The notes under the pieces were generated by a model. That model saw nothing but the letters and a program-made list of their open reading frames with translations. It made no database searches and was not told the origin of the DNA. The translations under genes were made by a program, and so were the position numbers. A DNA stretch of 45,580 bases from assembly GCA_011605865.1 (NCBI GenBank), contig JAAOZI010000021.1, positions 1-45,580 on the forward strand, given 5' to 3'. The stretch comes from Archaeoglobales archaeon (GTDB lineage Archaea; Halobacteriota; Archaeoglobi; Archaeoglobales; Archaeoglobaceae). Below, piece by piece: positions 32,641 through 41,781 of the stretch (the stretch's first letter is position 1; each line of letters begins with the position of its first letter).

Positions 32641-32801
32641 TTTATCTCCCCTCTCTAAAGAGCGAGTTTTCCCTTAAATATCCTTTTCAAGGATTTAATC
32701 CACGATCGAGTTCTTTTGGCATGGAAAGCATTACCGGGATTTATTATTTTTAAAATATAGCTTATAAATCTTTCGCCATTCTAAATAAGAAAAAATTAAT
32801 T

Positions 32802-32817
32802 GGCAAGCTATCTTGCC
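32802..32817 (-). terminator. hairpin terminator candidate after cheR
   Basis: On the minus strand GGCAAG-ATAG-CTTGCC forms a six-pair stem with a four-base loop, followed by AATTAATTTTTTC. It lies about 20 bases beyond the cheR stop and fits termination of the che operon. Confidence 0.5.
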
Positions 32818-32838
32818 CTTTTCAAAATCATTTCTTAT

Positions 32839-33693
32839 TTATCTTTTTTTCTGACCTCCTCCCCACCCTGAAAGGCGAGAGGTTCCCCGCATCTGTTCGG
32901 AGTTACATCTGTCATCTGTGGGGCAGTCGGGGTGGCGAGGCTTTCGCTTGTAAATCTTCTCCGAAAGGCTGATACAATCAAATCCGAGCTTGGGAATAGT
33001 TTCGCTTTTCCCTACAATCAAATAACCTCCATCCACAAGTGCCTCGTAAAAATCCCTGATAACTTTGGTTTTTTGCTCTTCAGTGAAATATATCAGCACA
33101 TTTCTGCAAAAAATCGCATCCAGAAATCTCGTTACTGGTTCCTGAGATGTAAGATCATGTTTTCTAAACCTCACATGCTTCTTAACGAAGTCCTTAACCT
33201 TTAATTTGTTTCCAATTCTTTCAAAATACTTTCTTTTCATTTCCTCACTCAGATTTCTGAGCTGTGATTCAGAATAAATACCCATTAATGCCCTTTTTAA
33301 GCATTCATCATCGATGTCGGTCGCATAAACGGTGAAATTGCATTCCGTTGCTTCTAGAGAGCAAATCGCAATGCTATAAGCCTCTTCTCCATAAGCACAT
33401 CCCGCGCTCCAGAATCTTAAAACCCTCTTTTCGGATATTTCTGGCAAAATTTTTTCCATGAAGAACCTGAAGGGTGTTACATCGCGCATAAATTCGGTAA
33501 CGTTGATCGCTATTGCATTTATTAGTTCCGCAATTTCCCCCTCATTGCTCCTGAGGTAGCAGAAATACTCTGAAAGGTTTCTGAATCCTAGAGTCCGCAT
33601 CCTTAGCTCGAGTCTTCGCCTCAGGAAGCTCTCCCGGTACATATCGAGTCTTAATCCACTTTTTTTCATTACATAGTTGACGATGGATTTCAC
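32839..33693 (-). CDS. cheR: chemotaxis protein methyltransferase CheR with IS-derived C-terminus
   Basis: SAM-dependent methyltransferase for MCP glutamates. N-terminal helices (LRLDMYRESFLRRRLELRM), the SAM-binding FWSAGCAYGEEAYSIAI (~94-110), YATDIDDECLKRA, and DAIFCRNVLIYF are intact up to FDCISLSEKIYKRKP, where CheR proteins normally end. The last ~32 residues (starting RHPDCPTDDRC) are encoded by an IS200/IS605 right end at 32851-32935. Enzyme activity should survive because the core is complete. GTG start, two bases after the cheD stop. Confidence 0.93.
   Translation of the reverse strand: MKSIVNYVMKKSGLRLDMYRESFLRRRLELRMRTLGFRNLSEYFCYLRSNEGEIAELINAIAINVTEFMRDVTPFRFFMEKILPEISEKRVLRFWSAGCAYGEEAYSIAICSLEATECNFTVYATDIDDECLKRALMGIYSESQLRNLSEEMKRKYFERIGNKLKVKDFVKKHVRFRKHDLTSQEPVTRFLDAIFCRNVLIYFTEEQKTKVIRDFYEALVDGGYLIVGKSETIPKLGFDCISLSEKIYKRKPRHPDCPTDDRCNSEQMRGTSRLSGWGGGQKKR
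32851..32935 (-). mobile_element. solo IS200/IS605 right end inside cheR
   Basis: About 85 bases match the end next to tnpB at 45369-45457, sharing CTGACCTCCTCCCC, CCCTGAAAGG, GGTTCCCCGCATCTGTTCGG, ACATCTGTCATCTG and GGGGCAGTCGGGG. No tnpB, tnpA or left end is present. The segment can form hairpins (CCCCGCA with TGTGGGG; CACCCTG with CAGGGTG-like partners), the kind of structure that in tnpB elements forms the guide-RNA scaffold. Confidence 0.8.
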
Positions 33694-33695
33694 CG

Positions 33696-34157
33696 TCAGA
33701 TCCAGAGTACATCACCGTTGCTGTACTTCACGAGCATTCTTCCATCACTCAAGTAGAAATAAACGGTTCTACCCAAACTCCCGCCGGTATCCTCTGAAAT
33801 TATTCTTATCCTGTGATTTTCCAAGGCTTTCTTTACAGCTTCAACATTCCTGTCGCCTATTCGAAGGTTTTCAAGTGACAAATGCTTGAAAACCTGTGCA
33901 CCTCCCGCTATCTTCGCTACCATATTCGCCTTGCTTCCTCCCATCGATGCGATGCCCTCTACCAGTATATCGACCGCTGAATCAACGAATTTTGCATTTT
34001 TAACACCATTTGATTTTGGAAGCATCGCATGAGCCAAACCACCAATTTTACGCTTTACATCATATATGGCAATCCCTACACACGATCCTAGGCCTATTGT
34101 TTTCAGAATTCCCGATGCTGCAATTTTCGCTTCCCCTATCCCAACCACGATCTCCAT
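33696..34157 (-). CDS. cheD: chemoreceptor glutamine deamidase CheD
   Basis: A 153-residue protein that deamidates receptor glutamines and modulates CheC. The catalytic cysteine is in TIGLGSCVGIAIYD (~26) and the histidine in IGGLAHAMLPKS (~43). It lies between cheC (one-base gap) and cheR in the operon. Confidence 0.95.
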   Translation of the reverse strand: MEIVVGIGEAKIAASGILKTIGLGSCVGIAIYDVKRKIGGLAHAMLPKSNGVKNAKFVDSAVDILVEGIASMGGSKANMVAKIAGGAQVFKHLSLENLRIGDRNVEAVKKALENHRIRIISEDTGGSLGRTVYFYLSDGRMLVKYSNGDVLWI

Positions 34158-34158
34158 G

Positions 34159-34746
34159 CTATCCCAGCATACCCATCATTTTCATTACATAACCCAGAAA
34201 ATTATCATCCGGTATCAGCGTAACCAAGATTTCTATTGCCTCCTCTTTTTCCCTCAACTCCGTTTCGAAGATTATCACGTAATCACCCTTATCCGCAATC
34301 TGGGCAACTATTGCCTCAACTATTGCAATAATCAGATCGCTTGCAAAACTCGGTGGACTTGGAATCAGCATTATTCCAAGCATTTCTGCAATAGCATTGC
34401 AGAAGGAGGATGAGAGTATATTCCCCACTTCCATGAGCGTTGAATCCTGGAGAGATTGATCGCTCGTAAGAAGTTTCACCAGTCTATCCGAATTCGGAAA
34501 AGCGATAAAAAGATAGCCGCTTCTACCATTTTCCATGTCTTCAAGTGCTGTAACAACACCGGTAACCGGTTTTTCGTCAAAAAATTCATGAATTTTGGAG
34601 ATTTCTGCCAATTTAACACTTGGAACGCTCATTTCGATCAATTTTCCGAGCATAGTTGAAAGAGACGTTGCCGCATGTGCCACGCCTATATTCCCGAGTT
34701 CCTTTAGCGCATCCATCTGTTCGGCGTTAAATTTTATTTCAACCAA
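34159..34746 (-). CDS. cheC: CheY-P phosphatase CheC
   Basis: A 195-residue phosphatase with two copies of its active-site motif: DALKELGNIGVAHAA (~9-23) and MEVGNILSSSFCNAIAEML (~105-123). It removes phosphate from CheY and pairs with CheD. The start is taken as TTG at 34746, six bases after GGAGGTG and overlapping the cheA stop; homologues begin at this VEIKFNAEQ segment. A longer reading from 34776 lies wholly in cheA. Confidence 0.92.
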   Translation of the reverse strand: MVEIKFNAEQMDALKELGNIGVAHAATSLSTMLGKLIEMSVPSVKLAEISKIHEFFDEKPVTGVVTALEDMENGRSGYLFIAFPNSDRLVKLLTSDQSLQDSTLMEVGNILSSSFCNAIAEMLGIMLIPSPPSFASDLIIAIVEAIVAQIADKGDYVIIFETELREKEEAIEILVTLIPDDNFLGYVMKMMGMLG

Positions 34747-36559
34747 ACTTCTCACCTCCCAAAAGACTTGCCACATCTATAATGGGCGCAACTGTCCCAT
34801 CACCCAATATAGTTACCCCGCTGAAACCTCTAACCTTCGACAAAAGCCCCGTGAGGGGTTTGACAACTATCTCCTGCTGATCAACGATTGCATCTACAAC
34901 GAGAGCTACTTTTTCTCCTTCCCTTTCGACTATTATGCCAACTCCATTTTCATTTCCGTTACCGCAACCAAATATCTCGGAAAGTCTAAAAGCGGGAATT
35001 AGATTTCCACGAACAAGAAGAAAAGGATTCCCATGTATCTTTCTATAATTTCCAGAATCAACATAAACTGCCTCGATAACATTTGAAATTGGAACCGCAT
35101 AAGTTTGACCATCGATTCTTACAAGAAGCGACTTTATGATTGCTACAGTTGGAGGAAGGACTATCCTAATCTTCGTTCCTTTTCCCTTTTCGGATATAAT
35201 TTTCAGACTTCCGCCAAGTCTTTCAACGGTCGTTTTTACAACGTCCATTCCCACGCCCCTCCCGGAAATCTCGGTGGGCACGTCTTTAGTTGAAAAACCG
35301 GGCACAAAAATCAGCATCTTAATCTCTTCATCGCTCAGCTTGCTGTTCTCTGAAATTAGTCCCTTTTCTATTGCCTTCTTTTTTATTTTCTCAATATCTA
35401 GCCCTCTGCCGTCATCTTCTATTTCTATAATAACGTTGTTCCTTTCTCTCCTAGCGGAAAGCCTTATTTTTCCAACTTCACACTTTCCGGCCGCCAGCCT
35501 TTCTTCGGGACTTTCAATGCCATGATCTACGGCATTTCTGAGCAAATGCATTATCGCATCGCTCATCTCATCCAAAACGGTTCTGTCCAACTCTGTATCC
35601 AAACCGTCCATCGTGAAGTCGATCTTCTTTCCAAGCTTCCTTGAAAGATCTCTGACCATTCTCGGGAATTTGTTAAATACATTTTCAACCTTAACCATTC
35701 TGAGCTTCATAACTTCATCCTGTAAGCTCGTAATGGACTTGTCCATCACGTTTATAACCTCGCTAAGCTCCTGGATTCTGTGCTTGGAGGCGATTTGCAA
35801 AAGTCTGCCTCTAGCAATAACGAGCTCACCGATTAAGTTCATTATAGCATCGAGAACCCTAACGTCAACCCTCACAGCCTCTGACTTTTTAATTTCCTTC
35901 CTTTCCTCAACTTTATCCTCCCCAGGCTTCGCTTCAGGAACGACCTCATTCACAGTAAATTTTTCTATCTCAGAGATTCCCTCCAGCGCCTCTTCAACCA
36001 ATTTTGGATCCCCTTCAGCGTAAATGGTAAAAGATTCGCAACCTTCTTCGATCTTCTCCTCTTCAGGTTCAGTAGCTTTTATTTTGCAAACGCTACGCAG
36101 CGTTTCGAGAATCAGGAGATTTCGAACGCCTTTCATCTGGCAGTCTTCACAAATTTTTATTTTAATCTTGAGATTCACATTCTGCGTAAATTTTTCAGCT
36201 TTCCCATCCATTTCAGTGATTTTCTCAATCAGCCCCTGGCAATCTGCTTCATCACAGTTTTCCGATTCTATTTTGTCGAGAATTTCCGATATCTTATCAG
36301 CACATGCCAGAAGAGCGTCTACAATCTCTTCCCTCACATCCCTTTCCTTCAAATCATCCAGAACGCTTTCGAGCTTGTGGCAAAAGTTCTCAAGGTTCTT
36401 ATACCCCATGAAACCAGCCATCCCCTTTATCGTGTGCACAGCCCGGAATATTTCATCTATAGCGGACTTTTCTCCCTTTTCAAGTCTAAGAAAGCACTGG
36501 TTCATAATTTCAACGTATTCCCTTGCCTCCTGTAGAAATTCCGTTCTGTAATCGCTCAT
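34739..36559 (-). CDS. cheA: chemotaxis histidine kinase CheA
   Basis: A 606-residue sensor kinase. The P1 phospho-accepting histidine is in FRAVHTIKGMAGFMGY (~42-57), a CheY-binding-type P2 region follows (~130-210), the P3 dimerisation helices are at ~230-290, the P4 ATPase shows HLLRNAVDHGIESPEERL, DDGRGLD and GRGVGMDVVK, and the P5 CheW-like domain ends the protein. It phosphorylates CheY and CheB. Its ATG overlaps the cheB stop (ATGA). Confidence 0.97.
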   Translation of the reverse strand: MSDYRTEFLQEAREYVEIMNQCFLRLEKGEKSAIDEIFRAVHTIKGMAGFMGYKNLENFCHKLESVLDDLKERDVREEIVDALLACADKISEILDKIESENCDEADCQGLIEKITEMDGKAEKFTQNVNLKIKIKICEDCQMKGVRNLLILETLRSVCKIKATEPEEEKIEEGCESFTIYAEGDPKLVEEALEGISEIEKFTVNEVVPEAKPGEDKVEERKEIKKSEAVRVDVRVLDAIMNLIGELVIARGRLLQIASKHRIQELSEVINVMDKSITSLQDEVMKLRMVKVENVFNKFPRMVRDLSRKLGKKIDFTMDGLDTELDRTVLDEMSDAIMHLLRNAVDHGIESPEERLAAGKCEVGKIRLSARRERNNVIIEIEDDGRGLDIEKIKKKAIEKGLISENSKLSDEEIKMLIFVPGFSTKDVPTEISGRGVGMDVVKTTVERLGGSLKIISEKGKGTKIRIVLPPTVAIIKSLLVRIDGQTYAVPISNVIEAVYVDSGNYRKIHGNPFLLVRGNLIPAFRLSEIFGCGNGNENGVGIIVEREGEKVALVVDAIVDQQEIVVKPLTGLLSKVRGFSGVTILGDGTVAPIIDVASLLGGEKFG

Positions 36560-37578
36560 CCTACCTCCTCCACAAATCTTGCTATCTCCTCTGCTATTTC
36601 ATAGAGAGGTTTTATGCTGTCAACTGCTCCTATTTCGATAGCAGCCTTAGGCATTCCAAAAACAACACAAGTGTCCTCGCTGCATGCAATCACTTTGCCA
36701 CCTAAATCGTGGATCTTTTTCATCCCCCTAGCCCCGTCTTCACCCATCCCAGTCAAAATAACCCCGACAGCTTTGCTGCCATAAACTTGGGCCACGGAGT
36801 CTGCAGTCACATCAACGGAGGGTTTCACGTTGTTCACGGGCAATCCATCAAAAACCTTTATTCTAACAACGCTGAGGGCTCTCCTGAGTTTCATGTGCAT
36901 ACCCCCCGGAGCTATGTATGCAACGCCATTCCTTACCCTCTCGTTGTCCTCTGCCTCCTTTACCTCGATCTCGGAAATTTCGTTCAGTCTGTCTGCAAGC
37001 TGTTTGGTGAAGTTCGGCGGCATGTGCTGAACGATGAAAACAGGAGCAGGAAAATCTTCCGGAAGTCTCGGAATAACATGCTCAAGTGCAGAAGGTCCTC
37101 CGGTGGATGAGCCAACTATTACACATACACCGTTTGCCTTCCAGTTCCTCCTGACAACTTCTCCCTTCAGCCTTCTAAGATTCTGCAATCTTATGATGTT
37201 GGGGTTTACTTTAACTACCATTGTTATCTTGCGTATAAGCTCATCTGCTATCTCCTCAATCCCGCCGCTTGGCTTCGGAATGAAATCCAGCGCTCCAAGA
37301 CGTAGAGCTTCGATAGTTTCTCTTGCGCCTTCATGCGTTAAAGAGCTCAGCATTATCACCGGTTTTGGTTTCTCTTTCATCAGCCTCTCAAGCATTCTCA
37401 GACCGTCCATATTGGGCATGTTCACATCGAGCGTTATGACATCCGGGTCAAATTTTGCCACTTTTTCCAGCGCATCTAATCCATCTTTCGCCGTAAAAAC
37501 CTCGAATCCGGCATTTCTGAGAATTTCCGACACTCTCAACCTTATTAAGGCTGAATCGTCCACTACAAGCACCTTCAT
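36556..37578 (-). CDS. cheB: chemotaxis methylesterase CheB
   Basis: A 340-residue response regulator-methylesterase. The receiver aspartate is in VITLDVNMPNMDG (~55), and the esterase Ser-His-Asp triad lies in VGSSTGGPSAL, VQHMPPNFT and LTGMGEDGARGM. It demethylates MCP glutamates when phosphorylated by CheA. It overlaps cheY and cheA by 4 bases each. Confidence 0.97.
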   Translation of the reverse strand: MKVLVVDDSALIRLRVSEILRNAGFEVFTAKDGLDALEKVAKFDPDVITLDVNMPNMDGLRMLERLMKEKPKPVIMLSSLTHEGARETIEALRLGALDFIPKPSGGIEEIADELIRKITMVVKVNPNIIRLQNLRRLKGEVVRRNWKANGVCVIVGSSTGGPSALEHVIPRLPEDFPAPVFIVQHMPPNFTKQLADRLNEISEIEVKEAEDNERVRNGVAYIAPGGMHMKLRRALSVVRIKVFDGLPVNNVKPSVDVTADSVAQVYGSKAVGVILTGMGEDGARGMKKIHDLGGKVIACSEDTCVVFGMPKAAIEIGAVDSIKPLYEIAEEIARFVEEVG

Positions 37579-37937
37579 ACCCTTGCCACTTTTTTGAGTT
37601 CCTCTATCACCTTCGGCGCCTGAAAAGGCTTGACTATATACCCCTTAGCCCCGAGCTTTATGGCCATCTTGACCATCTGCTCCTGCCCCACTGCGGTGCA
37701 CATCACAACCTTTGCACTTGGATCGATCTTCTTTATCTCCTTCAGAGCTTCTATGCCGTTCATTTCCGGCATAACTATATCCATCGTTACCAAATCGGGT
37801 TTGAGCTGTTTGTAAAGTTCAACTGCCTGTTTTCCGTTTTCGGCCTCGCCGGCTATGTCAAAACCGGCGGAAAATAGAATGTTTTTCAACAGCTTTCTCA
37901 TAAAAGCCGTGTCATCAACTATCAAAACTCTAACCAC
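37575..37937 (-). CDS. cheY: chemotaxis response regulator CheY
   Basis: A 120-residue single receiver domain: acidic pair in LIVDDTAFMRK, phospho-aspartate in VTMDIVMPEMNG, and K in IVKPFQ. Phospho-CheY controls the archaellum through CheF. The GTG at 37937 is chosen because GGAGG lies eight bases ahead; GTG at 37946 would place that site too close. The start overlaps the end of cheF. Confidence 0.95.
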   Translation of the reverse strand: MVRVLIVDDTAFMRKLLKNILFSAGFDIAGEAENGKQAVELYKQLKPDLVTMDIVMPEMNGIEALKEIKKIDPSAKVVMCTAVGQEQMVKMAIKLGAKGYIVKPFQAPKVIEELKKVARV

Positions 37938-38739
37938 CTTTACCACCTCCTAACTTCTTTGCACTTTCACTAACAATTGCAACTCCTTTTGGTGTCAGCT
38001 CTATTTCCTTCCTCACCTTAACAACCCTTGCAATTCCAAGAGAGACGAATTTTTCGTATATCCTGTTCAGTTCATCCGTAGAAATTCCTAAAATTGACTC
38101 AATATTTACAGAGTCGAGTCCCGTATAAACCATTGTCAGTATCTGCTCCTCAAGCTCAGAAAGTTTCTCCTTTGGTTTCTGTTGCTCCAAAATTCTCTTC
38201 AAGTACTCCTGCAAAAGCTCAAGGGTTGTCTCAGGGCATAATATAAAGCTGGTCACGACTTCTTTTCCCTCCATATGTGTAATTGAGAGAACCAGTCTCT
38301 GCTTATCGCCCACAGTTCTCTTGTCCTTGCTTACGGAACCAAGAGAGCTGAAAGGTATCTTTATCTGTCTTTCTGGTGATAAAAACCATACAGCAGACTC
38401 AGTTATGCTGAAATATCCCTTATCCCACTTTGAATCCGAAACGAGAACACCACCTCGAAGAGCTGGGGATAAAAAGTAAACTGCAAACTTATCCGATTTC
38501 ATGTTGAATGCAAGAAACTTCAAAACACTTCTCTGTTTTTCGCCAAAGTTTAGATATATCTCTCTGCCGGCCTTTATTCTTATACACTCCCTGCCCGCGC
38601 ATTGGGTTAGCTCCAAATCGGAAATTGCCTTGAATTCTACAACCTCCTTTCCTATCGTCATATTTTTTTCTCCAATTAGGACTTCCACCTTTCTCCATTC
38701 CTTGTCAAATATTTCCGCTAAAAGCCTCGTTTCAGGCAT
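37930..38739 (-). CDS. cheF: archaeal taxis protein CheF
   Basis: A 269-residue archaea-specific protein (DUF439 type). In haloarchaea, CheF binds CheY and the archaellum proteins FlaCE/FlaD and links bacterial-type signalling to the archaeal motor. The N-terminal 190 residues are a beta-rich domain (GVLVSDSKWDKGYFSITESA ... FSSLGSVSKDKRTVG), and the last ~70 residues form a winged-helix-like unit (LSELEEQILTMVYTGLDS ... KEIELTPKGVAIVSESAKKL). Its presence implies an archaellum operon elsewhere in the genome. Confidence 0.9.
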   Translation of the reverse strand: MPETRLLAEIFDKEWRKVEVLIGEKNMTIGKEVVEFKAISDLELTQCAGRECIRIKAGREIYLNFGEKQRSVLKFLAFNMKSDKFAVYFLSPALRGGVLVSDSKWDKGYFSITESAVWFLSPERQIKIPFSSLGSVSKDKRTVGDKQRLVLSITHMEGKEVVTSFILCPETTLELLQEYLKRILEQQKPKEKLSELEEQILTMVYTGLDSVNIESILGISTDELNRIYEKFVSLGIARVVKVRKEIELTPKGVAIVSESAKKLGGGKGG

Positions 38740-38740
38740 A

Positions 38741-39202
38741 CTATCGTATTCCTTCCACTTCTCCCTCGTTCAGAACTTTGTTAAGGTCGATAAGTATCAA
38801 CAATCCGTCTGGAAGCTTTCCAACGCCTTTCAAAAACCTTGCTTCCTCCCTCGCAGTGATTATGCTCGGCAAAGCCTCTATGTCCCTCTGTGGCAGATAC
38901 TTCACCTCATTAACTGTATCCACCATCATACCAATGATCGCATTGTTGTGCTCAACGACTATTATGCGGGTATCGTTGTCTATTGGCTTGGGAGGCATTC
39001 CAAATCGTTTTCTGAGGTTCACTATTGTCGTAATTTGCCCCCTGAGATTAATGACGCCCTCAACAAAATCCGGGGCATTTGGAATCCTCGTGATCTGTGA
39101 AGGCCTGATTATCTCGCGAACCTGGGAAATGTCTACACCGTAGCGCTCTTCTCCAAGTCTGAAAACGATAACCTGAACGGTTTCGCCCTTCATAGTCTGC
39201 AT
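38741..39202 (-). CDS. cheW: chemotaxis adaptor CheW
   Basis: A 153-residue SH3-like adaptor joining MCPs to CheA. Typical stretches are FRLGEERYGVDISQVREII, ITRIPNAPDFVEGVINLRGQ and LLILIDLNKVL. The ATG follows GAGGTGACCTG. It ends one base before cheF. Confidence 0.96.
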   Translation of the reverse strand: MQTMKGETVQVIVFRLGEERYGVDISQVREIIRPSQITRIPNAPDFVEGVINLRGQITTIVNLRKRFGMPPKPIDNDTRIIVVEHNNAIIGMMVDTVNEVKYLPQRDIEALPSIITAREEARFLKGVGKLPDGLLILIDLNKVLNEGEVEGIR

Positions 39203-39223
39203 CAGGTCACCTCAAGGAAAAAA

Positions 39224-41635
39224 TTAGAATTTGAAGCTCTCTCTGATTGCCTTCAGCGTTTCGTTTGCAATGGCGTTTATCCTTTCAATGCTCGTGCTCA
39301 CCTGCTGGACAGCTGCAGTTTGCTCTTCTATTGCAGCAGAAGTCTCCTCGGAACTGGCAGCATTCTCCTCAGCAGTAGATGCAACTTCTTCGAAACTCTT
39401 CGCAATTTGCTCGATCCTAGAGACTCCTTCCTTCGCCTTCGTCGCTAAAAGACCGATCATCTCGCCCATAGAATTGATCAGAACCGCTATATCTCTCGCT
39501 TTGTTGAGGGCAATTTCTATGTCTTTGCTTCCAATTTCCGAAGTGGATTTGACTTTCAGAATCGCATCTATTACTTTCTTCGTCTCATCCTGAACGCTTC
39601 TAACGATCTCCGCTATTTCTTCAGTACTCTTCCTGCTCTCTTCGGCGAGCTTTCTTACCTCGTCAGCAACCACTGCAAAGCCTCTACCGTGTTCGCCCGC
39701 CCTTGCCGCCTCGATTGCAGCGTTAAGGGCCAAGAGATTTGTCTGATCAGCTATCGACTTTATTCTTTCCGTTACCTTTCCTATACTCCTCACCGCAGCT
39801 TCAAGAGCTTCTACAATTTTTGCAGTTTTCTCAATTTCAGATACAATTGTCGAGAGTCTTTCAAGACTCTTCTCTCCAGTTTCGCTTGCCTCATTTGCTC
39901 TTTTAACTGCATTTCCTGCCTTCACAGTCATCTCGTTTGCAATTCTGTCTAGCTCCCTGAAAAGCTGCTCAGCAGATTTCACGTCTGCAAGGGAAGTATT
40001 CGCAAGTCTAGATAAGTTCTCACTGCCGGTAGCTATTTGCTGGGAGGCACTGCTTATCTGTTCCATTCCCGAATTTAACTGGTTTACAGCTTCACTCGAC
40101 TCCTTCAATCTTTTTATGGTTTCTTCCATTCCCTCTACTATTGTTCTAGCGATTTTTTCAAGTCTTTCCGCGAACTCGTTAAAAGCGTCGAAAGCTTCCC
40201 CAAATTCATCGTCCTTCAGTTTCTGTATTCTTGTCTTAAGTTCTCCGAGCTCAAGCCTCTTTATTCCATCGCTGAGTATCGTGAGGCACTTTCCTGTGTA
40301 GGAGAGCATTTCTTCTATTTCTCTTTCCTTCTGTTTGAGTTCTGTCAGGTCCTCAATTGTCTCTATAACCCCCAAGAGATTGTCGCCAACATATACGGGC
40401 CTTGCAGTTGCCCTTACATATGCCTTTCTTCCGCTTCTTGGGAAAACGAGCTCCGTTTCGACTACATAGGCATTTTCGAGTATTTTGGATCTTGAAACGG
40501 TCTTGTAATATTTTTCCGCATCCTTTGGATTGTCAATTACTAGGTCTGCAAGAACCGGTCTCTTTTCCTTGTAGAATGCCATCCAGGCATTATCGGTGCC
40601 AACAACCTCCTCAGCTCTCACACCTGTTAAGGCCTCGCATGCCTTGTTCCAGTAAACGACCTTGTGTTTCGCATCGATGAAAAACGCTGCAGTTGGAAGG
40701 CTGTCTATAATTTCCTTCAGTTCTTCTTCTTTTTCCTTCATCGGCGTAATGTCATTGAAAACCTCAATGTAACCGACAAACTTTCCGTCAACGGTGACTG
40801 GATAAATTGATGCAGATGCGAAGAACTCCAATACATCCGAGACTAGCTTTATCTCAATATTTTCAACTTTTTCCCTTTTCTTAATTCCCTCTACCAGTTT
40901 CTTTGCGTTTTCTCTGTAGCTCTTTTCCACAACTGCAACATCAGTGGGCTTTTTGCCTAATATCTCCTCAACACTTCCAAATCCCGCAAGCTTTGCCACA
41001 TTCTGGTTTGCGTACTTTATCAATCCATCGTCACCAACGAAGATGACATATCCAGGCATGTTTTTGAAGATCTCTCCCAGAAGAGCATATGCTCCCTTTG
41101 CTTCCTCCTCCTTTTTCTTTATCGGCGTCACGTCAACAAAAAATCCAACCATTCCCTCCAGATCTCCATTAAGCCGCACAGGAGCGCAGGATGTTAGTAT
41201 GTGAAAGACGCCTTTGTCTGTATTTATGCTTGTCTCAATGCCTTCAACTTTTAACCCGCCATTTTCGAGGGCGGTTTCTATCATTGTCTTCATTCCGGCT
41301 TCTGCCAAGGTTCTTTTTCCAGTTGGATCCCTAAAGATTTCCGAGGGTCTGAAGCCTATTACTTCCTCTGCGGATTTTCCGTAGAATTCAAGCGCATAGT
41401 TATTTACGTATTTTATCCTTCCATTCTTGTCTACGAAGTAAATGAAAACCGGCTTCGGAATGCTCCTGAAGAGTTGCTCGAGGAATTTCTTTGCTTTTTC
41501 GAGCTCTTTTTCTTTTTCTTCAAGTTCCTTTTTCAGTTTTTCAATCTCCCCATTACTCGGCTCCAAAACAGATTTCAGCTTTTTCAGAAATTCTTCATTT
41601 CCGAAGAGGCTCATAAATTTCTGCATATCTTCCAT
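39224..41635 (-). CDS. cytoplasmic methyl-accepting chemotaxis protein with three PAS domains
   Basis: About 803 residues and no membrane segment. An N-terminal coiled coil (~20-50) leads to three PAS domains: [20 protein letters not shown] (~60), [20 protein letters not shown] (~185) and [20 protein letters not shown] (~310). A HAMP-like linker and the MCP signalling hairpin follow, with tip region [20 protein letters not shown] and flanking Glu/Gln-rich methylation helices ([20 protein letters not shown]). It probably senses redox, oxygen or metabolic state in the cytoplasm. The start at 41635 has GGTGAT close ahead, with GGAGG further up; an upstream in-frame stretch is not conserved. Confidence 0.93.
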   Translation of the reverse strand: MEDMQKFMSLFGNEEFLKKLKSVLEPSNGEIEKLKKELEEKEKELEKAKKFLEQLFRSIPKPVFIYFVDKNGRIKYVNNYALEFYGKSAEEVIGFRPSEIFRDPTGKRTLAEAGMKTMIETALENGGLKVEGIETSINTDKGVFHILTSCAPVRLNGDLEGMVGFFVDVTPIKKKEEEAKGAYALLGEIFKNMPGYVIFVGDDGLIKYANQNVAKLAGFGSVEEILGKKPTDVAVVEKSYRENAKKLVEGIKKREKVENIEIKLVSDVLEFFASASIYPVTVDGKFVGYIEVFNDITPMKEKEEELKEIIDSLPTAAFFIDAKHKVVYWNKACEALTGVRAEEVVGTDNAWMAFYKEKRPVLADLVIDNPKDAEKYYKTVSRSKILENAYVVETELVFPRSGRKAYVRATARPVYVGDNLLGVIETIEDLTELKQKEREIEEMLSYTGKCLTILSDGIKRLELGELKTRIQKLKDDEFGEAFDAFNEFAERLEKIARTIVEGMEETIKRLKESSEAVNQLNSGMEQISSASQQIATGSENLSRLANTSLADVKSAEQLFRELDRIANEMTVKAGNAVKRANEASETGEKSLERLSTIVSEIEKTAKIVEALEAAVRSIGKVTERIKSIADQTNLLALNAAIEAARAGEHGRGFAVVADEVRKLAEESRKSTEEIAEIVRSVQDETKKVIDAILKVKSTSEIGSKDIEIALNKARDIAVLINSMGEMIGLLATKAKEGVSRIEQIAKSFEEVASTAEENAASSEETSAAIEEQTAAVQQVSTSIERINAIANETLKAIRESFKF

Positions 41636-41781
41636 ATCATCACCAAACCTCCTTTTGAAATGCAAAAAATAAAATTTTCTTTGTAAATTATAATTTTTCG
41701 TTCGTAAATTCATTTTTGAAACAGAATTTAATCTAACACAAAGCAAGGTTTCTCTACTTGCTCATCTGAAAATTCAAAAGG

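Noticed and set aside
32641-32838. Gap before the flippase examined for a C/D-box RNA or small gene
   Set aside because: It is AT-rich with TATA-like tracts and one terminator-type hairpin, but no paired C and D boxes or coding frame could be supported.
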